From: Deferribacteres bacterium
GTDB taxonomy: Bacteria; Zhuqueibacterota; Zhuqueibacteria; Zhuqueibacterales; Geothermadaptataceae
Assembly (NCBI GenBank): GCA_020633675.1
Contig: JACKDE010000004.1
Span: 709,111 to 773,110 of the forward strand
DNA: 64,000 nt
Direction: 5' to 3'
A model generated the notes under the pieces. The model saw nothing but the letters and a program-made list of their open reading frames with translations. It did not search any database and was not told the DNA's origin. This document shows positions 59,068 through 64,000 of this stretch, in pieces. Numbering within the stretch: the first letter of the stretch is position 1; every line of letters begins with the position of its first letter. The translations under genes were made by a program, and so were the position numbers.

Positions 59068-59634
59068 ATGATGAACGTTGTTAAAGATGGTCTGGGTTGG
59101 GTGGAAGTGATTTGCGGCAGCATGTTTTCCGGCAAAACTGAGGAGTTGATCCGCCGGTTGCGCCGCGCCCAAATCGCCAAACTAAAAGTCGAAATTTTCA
59201 AGCCCGCCATCGATAATCGTTACTCCGAGGACCACATCGTCTCGCACAACGAACAACGCATACCCTCAATTGCGGTTACCAAAGCGCAAGACATTCTGGA
59301 CAACGTCGGCGACGCCCAGGTGATCGGCATCGACGAAGGGCAGTTTTTTGGCATGGAACTGGTCGATGTGTGCAATACTTTGGCGGACCGCGGCTTGCGC
59401 GTTATCGTCGCTGGCCTGGATCAGGATTTCAGGGGGGTACCATTTGAGCCGATTCCGCAATTACTTGCTATCGCGGAATCGATCACCAAGACACTGGCGA
59501 TCTGTATGGTCTGCGGCAGTCCCGCAAACCGCACGCAACGCCTGAGCGCGGACGAGGGTCGCGTGATTGTCGGCGCGAAAGAAATGTATGAAGCCCGGTG
59601 CCGCAAATGCCACAAAGTACCGGCAAATGCCTAA
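59068..59634 (+). CDS. tdk: Thymidine kinase
   Basis: A 188-residue type II thymidine kinase that phosphorylates thymidine with ATP in salvage. P-loop GSMFSGKT (17-24), the catalytic DEGQFF (89-94), GLDQDFRGVPF and the C-terminal lasso are present. The structural zinc site is formed by CMVC (146-149) and CRKC (178-181). It is the first gene of a four-gene nucleoside salvage unit; nupC follows after 21 bases. Confidence 0.96.
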   Translation: MMNVVKDGLGWVEVICGSMFSGKTEELIRRLRRAQIAKLKVEIFKPAIDNRYSEDHIVSHNEQRIPSIAVTKAQDILDNVGDAQVIGIDEGQFFGMELVDVCNTLADRGLRVIVAGLDQDFRGVPFEPIPQLLAIAESITKTLAICMVCGSPANRTQRLSADEGRVIVGAKEMYEARCRKCHKVPANA

Positions 59635-59655
59635 CCATCGAAGAGAGGGAGGAAT

Positions 59656-61269
59656 ATGAGATTTATCAGCATTTTGGGGCTGATAGCCCTGCTTGGTGTC
59701 GCCTGGCTGATGTCGAGCCATAAATCGAAAATCCGGCCGCGTATCATTATTTGGGGTGTAGGATTGCAGTTGCTGTTTGCGCTGATCATCCTCAGCCAGA
59801 ATATCATGTCGTTTATCGGCATGTATATCTTTCTGTGTATGATGCTGATCTACCTGTTTTCGGATAAATTTGTCGGTTCGAACGAAACTCAGGCAAAAGT
59901 TCTGGTTTTTGGTGGCGTTGGCGTCGCAGCAGCAACGGTCATCGCCATCACCATTTTTCTCGATGGTCATGGCCTGGCGATCTATTTTGCGATCGCAGCA
60001 GTGGCGGTGATTTTATTTGGCATATACAAAAAGGATGTGTGGTTGCGCCGCTATGCGATTGCTGCCTTGCTTTCATCCGTGCTCGGCATTATTTTCGCCC
60101 GCGAATTGTACGGCCAGATGATCATGCAGGCCATCAGCACAGAAGTCGCGCGTTTCCTGCAGCTTACCGATCTCGGTACGGCTTTCCTGTTCGACAAGCT
60201 CGCCAAAGAACAGTACATGAGCCAATTCGGTTTCCAGTTCGCGTTTCGTGTGTTGCCGACGATCATTTTTTTCGCTGCCTTCATGTCCATTCTCTACTAT
60301 TATGGCGTGATTCAAACAATCGTTTCGACCATGGCAAAATTTATGCGCTGGACCATCGGTACCAGCGGCGCGGAAACGCTGTCCTGCTCTGCCAACGTCT
60401 TTGTCGGCCAAACAGAGGCGCCATTGCTGATCAAGCCCTATCTCGACGATATGACGATTTCGGAGCTGGCAACGATTATGGTCGGCGGATTTGCGACCAT
60501 TGCCGGCGGGGTATTGGCAGGCTACATTCAAATGGGCGTCAATGCCGGCCATCTGATCGCTGCCAGCGTGATGTCCGCCCCGGCTGCCTTGGTCGTCGGC
60601 AAGATTATTTTTCCGGAAACCGAACACTCGAAAACAGCCGGTGATGTCAATGTGCCGGAAGTGGAGAAAGCCGGCAATTTGCTGGAGGCGGCTTCCAATG
60701 GTATCAGCGACGGCCTGAAGCTGGCCGTAAATGTCGCCGCGATGCTGGTTGGATTTATCGCGCTCATCGGCCTGGTCGATCGCTACATTTTCAGCATGCT
60801 CGATTACCTGATCGACGGCCAATTGCTGGGAGGCGAACTTGTTGAAGTCGCTGCCAGCCCGTTTTCGCCGGTCACCAGCCAGTATCTCGGAATTTTCCCC
60901 GGTAGCCTAAAACTGCTTTTCGGCAATGTTTTGCGCTATCTGGCTTTTCTGATGGGCACGCCCTGGGCAGACAGCATGGCCGTTGGCAATCTGCTTGGCT
61001 TGAAGTTGGCGGTGAATGAATTCGTCGCCTACTCCGCTCTCGGTACGGAAATCGCGCAAAACACCATTTCGGAGCGCGGACAGATCATCGCCACCTACGC
61101 GCTTTGTGGTTTTGCAAATTTTGCTTCCATCGGCATTCAAATCGGTGGCATCGGCGCGATTGCACCACATCGCCGCGGTGATTTGGCAAAAGTTGCGCTC
61201 AAAGCCATGTTCGGTGGCGCGATTGCCAGCTGGATGACGGCCACCATTGCCGGAATGATTTTGACTTAA
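59656..61269 (+). CDS. nupC: Concentrative nucleoside transporter (NupC/CNT family)
   Basis: A 537-residue inner-membrane protein that imports nucleosides with sodium or protons. The substrate-site signature reads SANVFVGQTEAPLLIKPY, preceded by FQFAFRVLPTIIFFAAFMSILYYYG and followed by VGGFATIAGGVLAGYI. These are the conserved CNT core motifs. The N-terminal 140 residues add several extra helices compared with E. coli NupC (400 residues). It stands between tdk and the nucleoside phosphorylase, matching its role. Confidence 0.95.
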   Translation: MRFISILGLIALLGVAWLMSSHKSKIRPRIIIWGVGLQLLFALIILSQNIMSFIGMYIFLCMMLIYLFSDKFVGSNETQAKVLVFGGVGVAAATVIAITIFLDGHGLAIYFAIAAVAVILFGIYKKDVWLRRYAIAALLSSVLGIIFARELYGQMIMQAISTEVARFLQLTDLGTAFLFDKLAKEQYMSQFGFQFAFRVLPTIIFFAAFMSILYYYGVIQTIVSTMAKFMRWTIGTSGAETLSCSANVFVGQTEAPLLIKPYLDDMTISELATIMVGGFATIAGGVLAGYIQMGVNAGHLIAASVMSAPAALVVGKIIFPETEHSKTAGDVNVPEVEKAGNLLEAASNGISDGLKLAVNVAAMLVGFIALIGLVDRYIFSMLDYLIDGQLLGGELVEVAASPFSPVTSQYLGIFPGSLKLLFGNVLRYLAFLMGTPWADSMAVGNLLGLKLAVNEFVAYSALGTEIAQNTISERGQIIATYALCGFANFASIGIQIGGIGAIAPHRRGDLAKVALKAMFGGAIASWMTATIAGMILT

Positions 61270-61286
61270 GCAAGCGAAAGGAAAGC

Positions 61287-62156
61287 ATGTCGCATATTCG
61301 ACCACAGCCATTCGTCAGGACGGACGAACTCGAGCAGGCTGTCAAAAGCATTCAGCAGCATTTTGCCTCATTTCCCGAAATCGCGGTCGTGCTCGGCAGC
61401 GGCCTGGGCCATTTTGCCGAGACATTGTCCGATAGAAAAGCCATTTCTACCGCATCGATTCCGGGCTATCCTGTTTCAACGGTACACGGGCACAAGGGGC
61501 AATGGGTGGTTGGCAAGTGCAACGCAACACATGTGTTGGCGGTGCAGGGCCGCGTGCACGGCTACGAAGGCCTGCCGCATCAAAAGGTCGCCTTCCCGGT
61601 GCATCTGATGGCGGCGCTTGGAATACGGACACTGATCATCACCAACGCTGCTGGTGGCATCAATCGCTTCTATCGTCCCGGCGATTTGATGGCCATCACC
61701 GACCACATCAACCTGATGTTTAAAAATCCGCTGCATGGGCTGAACAATCTGCAGCACGGCCCTCGTTTTCCGGATATGAGCGCGCCGTTTTCGAATAAAT
61801 TGATCGATTTGGCGATGCACGAGGGTTTGCAATTGGGCATGCGCATCCATCGCGGTGTGTATTTAGGCGTGAACGGCCCTTCCTACGAAACAGCCGCGGA
61901 AATTCGTATGGCGGAACGTATCGGCGCGGACGCGGTCGGTATGTCGACTGTGCCGGAAGTGATTGCAGCGGCTTATCGCGGGCTGCGGGTTTTGGGCATT
62001 TCCTGCATCACCAACATGGCGACCGGCATGAGCGCCGAACGCTTAGAGCATGCCGATGTCATCAAAATTGCCGATGCGATCAAAGATGATTTTACCCGGC
62101 TCATTGTGGCGATTTTGGAGAGACAGACCGGCAACGAAAAGGAGGTACTCCGATGA
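61287..62156 (+). CDS. punA: Purine nucleoside phosphorylase (trimeric type)
   Basis: A 289-residue cytoplasmic enzyme that splits guanosine and inosine (and deoxy forms) with phosphate. Phosphate-site residues appear in VVLGSGLGHFAE and GRVHGYEG. The purine site is in ITNAAGGINRFYRPGDLMAITDHINLM, GVNGPSYETAAEIRM (catalytic glutamate), VGMSTVPEVIAA and the asparagine of ITNMATG. This is the low-molecular-weight trimeric class, specific for 6-oxopurines. The stop overlaps the yjbQ start by 4 bases (ATGA). Confidence 0.95.
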   Translation: MSHIRPQPFVRTDELEQAVKSIQQHFASFPEIAVVLGSGLGHFAETLSDRKAISTASIPGYPVSTVHGHKGQWVVGKCNATHVLAVQGRVHGYEGLPHQKVAFPVHLMAALGIRTLIITNAAGGINRFYRPGDLMAITDHINLMFKNPLHGLNNLQHGPRFPDMSAPFSNKLIDLAMHEGLQLGMRIHRGVYLGVNGPSYETAAEIRMAERIGADAVGMSTVPEVIAAAYRGLRVLGISCITNMATGMSAERLEHADVIKIADAIKDDFTRLIVAILERQTGNEKEVLR

Positions 62157-62572
62157 AATCTCATACCGAATATCTGTTTTTCAACACAACAGACCGGCGC
62201 GGCTACATCAATATCACCGATAAAATCGCACAGCTGGTTGACAAAAGTGGTGTGCAGGAAGGCCTGGTGCTGGTGGCGGCGCAGCATATCACCGCCTCGG
62301 TTTTTATCAACGACAATGAATCCGGCCTGATTCAGGATTACGATGACTGGCTGGAAGAGCTGGCGCCGCATGAGCCGGTTTCGCACTACCGCCACAACCG
62401 TACCGGCGAAGACAATGCCGATGCGCATTTGAAGCGCCAGATTATGGGGCGCGAAGTGGTGGTGCCGATTACAAAAGGCGCGCTCGACTTCGGGCCATGG
62501 GAGCAAATTTTTTATGGCGAATTCGATGGCCGTCGCCGCAAGCGCGTCGTGGTTAAAATTATCGGTGAATAA
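62153..62572 (+). CDS. yjbQ: YjbQ family (UPF0047) protein
   Basis: A 139-residue protein of the YjbQ/YugU family: GYINITDKIAQLVDKSG, AAQHITASVFINDNESGL, and the C-terminal TKGALDFGPWEQIFYGEFDGRRRKRVVVKI. Family members show weak thiamine-phosphate synthase activity, but the physiological role is unsettled. Translational overlap with the nucleoside phosphorylase gene ties it to nucleoside salvage here. The characteristic active-site histidine and the D/N-E loop are present. Confidence 0.93.
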   Translation: MKSHTEYLFFNTTDRRGYINITDKIAQLVDKSGVQEGLVLVAAQHITASVFINDNESGLIQDYDDWLEELAPHEPVSHYRHNRTGEDNADAHLKRQIMGREVVVPITKGALDFGPWEQIFYGEFDGRRRKRVVVKIIGE

Positions 62573-62772
62573 GCCCGCCTGTTATCACGTGCTCTCGTCG
62601 TTTCACACGGGTAAACCGCCTGCCGGTTCACCTTTCATTTTTCACGATTTGAGAAAGTTACTGAAATTTCAAATTCCTGCGAAAATAGCGCTAACATCTG
62701 CGAATTGCTAATCTTAGAAAAAATACAGGCTTTCAGCAAGTCAGATTTTACATTTGCACACAGATGTTTTTC

Positions 62773-62801
62773 TTGACATTCGCCCTTTGCAGCGATATAT
62801 T
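62773..62801 (+). promoter_or_regulatory. Consensus-like sigma-70 promoter
   Basis: TTGACA (62773-62778), exactly 17 bases and TATATT (62796-62801): 11 of 12 consensus positions. The expected start lies in GGGG at 62806-62809, the first bases of a stable hairpin. With the PorD promoter it is the best promoter in the window. Confidence 0.75.
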
Positions 62802-62805
62802 TTGC

Positions 62806-62936
62806 GGGGTTGGATCTAAAGCCTCTGCCGGGACGCGCGAACTGTGCAGTCAAGCTGGTCCGGCGATCCTCCCCAAAGCCACCGTAAAATGACACCATTC
62901 GATTCCACATTAGGCTGGCGCTGATTTTTTATTTAT
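62806..62936 (+). ncRNA. Candidate small RNA or structured 5' leader
   Basis: Starting where the promoter predicts, the RNA folds into a rod at 62806-62874. GGGG (62806-62809) pairs with CCCC (62871-62874) and GGATC (62812-62816) with GATCC (62865-62869). GCCGGGAC (62827-62834) pairs with GTCCGGC (62858-62864) with one bulged G, stacked directly on the lower stem. A second, weaker stem (near GCCACC/GGCTGGC) ends before six T residues at 62925-62930. It matches neither the SRP RNA loop motif nor tRNA, and I recognise no riboswitch. It could be a stand-alone RNA or the leader of the phosphatase gene. Confidence 0.45.
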
Positions 62937-63060
62937 CCGATGTTTTTTCTGTCAAGACAGCAAGGATGCAAGCAGAGCAATTTCTCCTTGCTTCATTAAT
63001 AATGCGCGAGCATCGGATTTTTCACGCACACATGGCAATCCGCAAGGTCAGCTGACAGGT

Positions 63061-64000
63061 ATGGAAATTCAAGAGACAAATGGTGTGAAGTGGCACAGCA
63101 ATCGCGTCAACTTCAGCCCCGATGAAACCCACCACGAACTACGCCCCTCAGTCGAAGCTGCATTTCCGTATATTCCGAAAGCACGGCAGCAACGCAGTGG
63201 TCTGCTGATCGATTTTTTATCGATGCGCGGCAAGAATGCGGGCAAGAACCATGTCGACCTGATCATGCTGGGCGAGAACCGTTTCGGGGTGCTGCTGGTC
63301 AACATCCCCTCCAGCGCCGGTGCGTCGGATGACGACCTGTTGCTGCTCAAATCAGCTCTTCGCGATCAGAAATATGTCGAATCGGCCTCCACTACCCTGC
63401 GTGCGCTGGACAGCTTTTTCAGTGAAAATCTCAAAGCCGCTGCGGGCGTTGAAGCATTTTATGCGATCATCAATCAAAACAAGCGAGAGACCAATTTCTC
63501 CAGTGCCGCACACGCACCGATGCTGGTATACCGCCCCGACGAAAAAAAGATATTCCGCCTCAATTGCGAAGGCAATGCCCTTGGCCTTGCTCCACAAGCC
63601 TACAAAGATTTTAATGGCCACCTTCGCAACAATATCCCAAACCTGAAGTCCGAGACAGTCCAAATTAAACAGCATGATTTGCTGATTTTTTACTCGAATG
63701 GTGTCATTGAAGCAAAGAATGCCTGGGGCGAGCCTTTCGGCATGAACCGTTTTCTCAAAACCATACGCAAAAACGGCCACAAGCAGCCGACGCCCTTTTT
63801 GATCGAATTGCAAAATGCCATCGAGCAGTTTACACTTGGTGAGCCGATCAAGGAAGATGTGACCGTCATCGCACTGAAAAATATGCTGCCTGCAATGAAC
63901 AGCAATGGCGAAACGCCTGTGCCGGATATCGAGCGGCGCTTTTTGACGATCGATGAAGAGAACCATCTCTGGCAAACTGCACAAAAACACCCGAATGTGC
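63061..64000 (+). CDS. SpoIIE-type PPM phosphatase domain protein (partial, runs off the window)
   Basis: The frame from the ATG at 63061 stays open to the window end (313 codons so far). Residues from about 55 have the SpoIIE/RsbU phosphatase pattern: DLIMLGENRFGVLLVNIPSS, ETNFSSAAHAPMLVYRP, DLLIFYSNGVIEAKNAWGEPFG and KEDVTVIALK. The first metal site reads LIMLGEN rather than the usual ADVSGHG, and the D-G of YTDGITEA is S-N-G, so key metal-binding aspartates look replaced; activity is doubtful. The protein continues past an IDEENHLWQTAQ segment, so another domain probably follows. Confidence 0.78.
   Translation, partial: MEIQETNGVKWHSNRVNFSPDETHHELRPSVEAAFPYIPKARQQRSGLLIDFLSMRGKNAGKNHVDLIMLGENRFGVLLVNIPSSAGASDDDLLLLKSALRDQKYVESASTTLRALDSFFSENLKAAAGVEAFYAIINQNKRETNFSSAAHAPMLVYRPDEKKIFRLNCEGNALGLAPQAYKDFNGHLRNNIPNLKSETVQIKQHDLLIFYSNGVIEAKNAWGEPFGMNRFLKTIRKNGHKQPTPFLIELQNAIEQFTLGEPIKEDVTVIALKNMLPAMNSNGETPVPDIERRFLTIDEENHLWQTAQKHPNV

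Larger units (their letters stand above)
62573..63060. other. Intergenic region holding a strong promoter and structured leader
   Basis: No protein gene is seen. Bases 62573-62770 show nothing but a weak hairpin after yjbQ. The rest contains the promoter at 62773-62801 and the structured transcript beginning near 62806; the remaining 120 bases before the phosphatase gene are unremarkable. Confidence 0.5.

Noticed and set aside
62806..62874. Structured RNA as SRP (4.5S) RNA
   Set aside because: The conserved GGAAGGAAGCAGCC-type loop of SRP RNA is missing; only a short GGTCCGG is shared.
1..64000. CRISPR array or prophage
   Set aside because: No regularly spaced direct repeats, cas genes, integrase or phage structural genes were seen anywhere in the window.

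Overview
The window most likely comes from an uncultured bacterium of the FCB superphylum outside the classical Bacteroidota, something like KSB1 or Calditrichota; that placement is inference from gene content. Seen directly are a giant SprA-type outer-membrane translocon gene, a PorD-like (DUF4835) gene and a secreted repeat protein ending in a type IX (por) sorting domain of the 'LSQNYPNPFNP' kind. Base composition is moderate in most genes. Two genes are visibly more AT-rich than their neighbours: the TIR-STAND gene at the left edge and the FRG gene near 36 kb. Recognisable promoters look like ordinary sigma-70 sites (TTGACA-N17-TATATT type), and most starts carry GGAG/AGGAG ribosome binding sites.

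Left part (0-16 kb): a TIR-NTPase-TPR protein next to a small inverted-repeat element; then DAHP synthase, a GNAT enzyme, a lipoprotein, an RRM protein, an FKBP isomerase and a GT-C glycosyltransferase. A compact minus-strand operon follows, encoding an octaheme tetrathionate-reductase-type cytochrome c, a membrane cytochrome b and two YeeE/YedE sulfur-compound transporters, one fused to a rhodanese fold that lacks its cysteine. It closes with a strong terminator. A voltage-gated potassium channel and an M55 peptidase come next.

Middle part (16-39 kb) is rich in signalling. It has a Ser/Thr kinase with a TolB-like propeller overlapping a GAF-sigma54 activator, a run of small exported NTF2-like, AhpD-like and cupin proteins with a decayed duplicate, a methyltransferase, a diheme cytochrome c and an AraC regulator. 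A SpoIIE-type phosphatase with a STAS antagonist follows. Next is an ECF sigma / anti-sigma pair followed by a PrsW-type protease, which together could form a regulated-proteolysis circuit. Metabolic genes (single-chain isopropylmalate-dehydratase-like protein, acyl-CoA dehydrogenase) flank the FRG gene.

Right part (38-64 kb): an M28 peptidase lipoprotein, SprA, TerC, a nitrilase, PorD, an uncharacterised conserved protein, a PafA-like phosphatase, an exported protein with a BlaI-like segment, an orphan histidine kinase and an inositol monophosphatase. The five-repeat type IX cargo, tRNA-Asn and a nucleoside salvage operon (tdk, nupC, purine nucleoside phosphorylase, yjbQ) follow. At the end a strong promoter drives a structured leader or small RNA ahead of a second SpoIIE-type phosphatase cut by the window edge. 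No CRISPR array, rRNA, prophage or complete insertion sequence was found.
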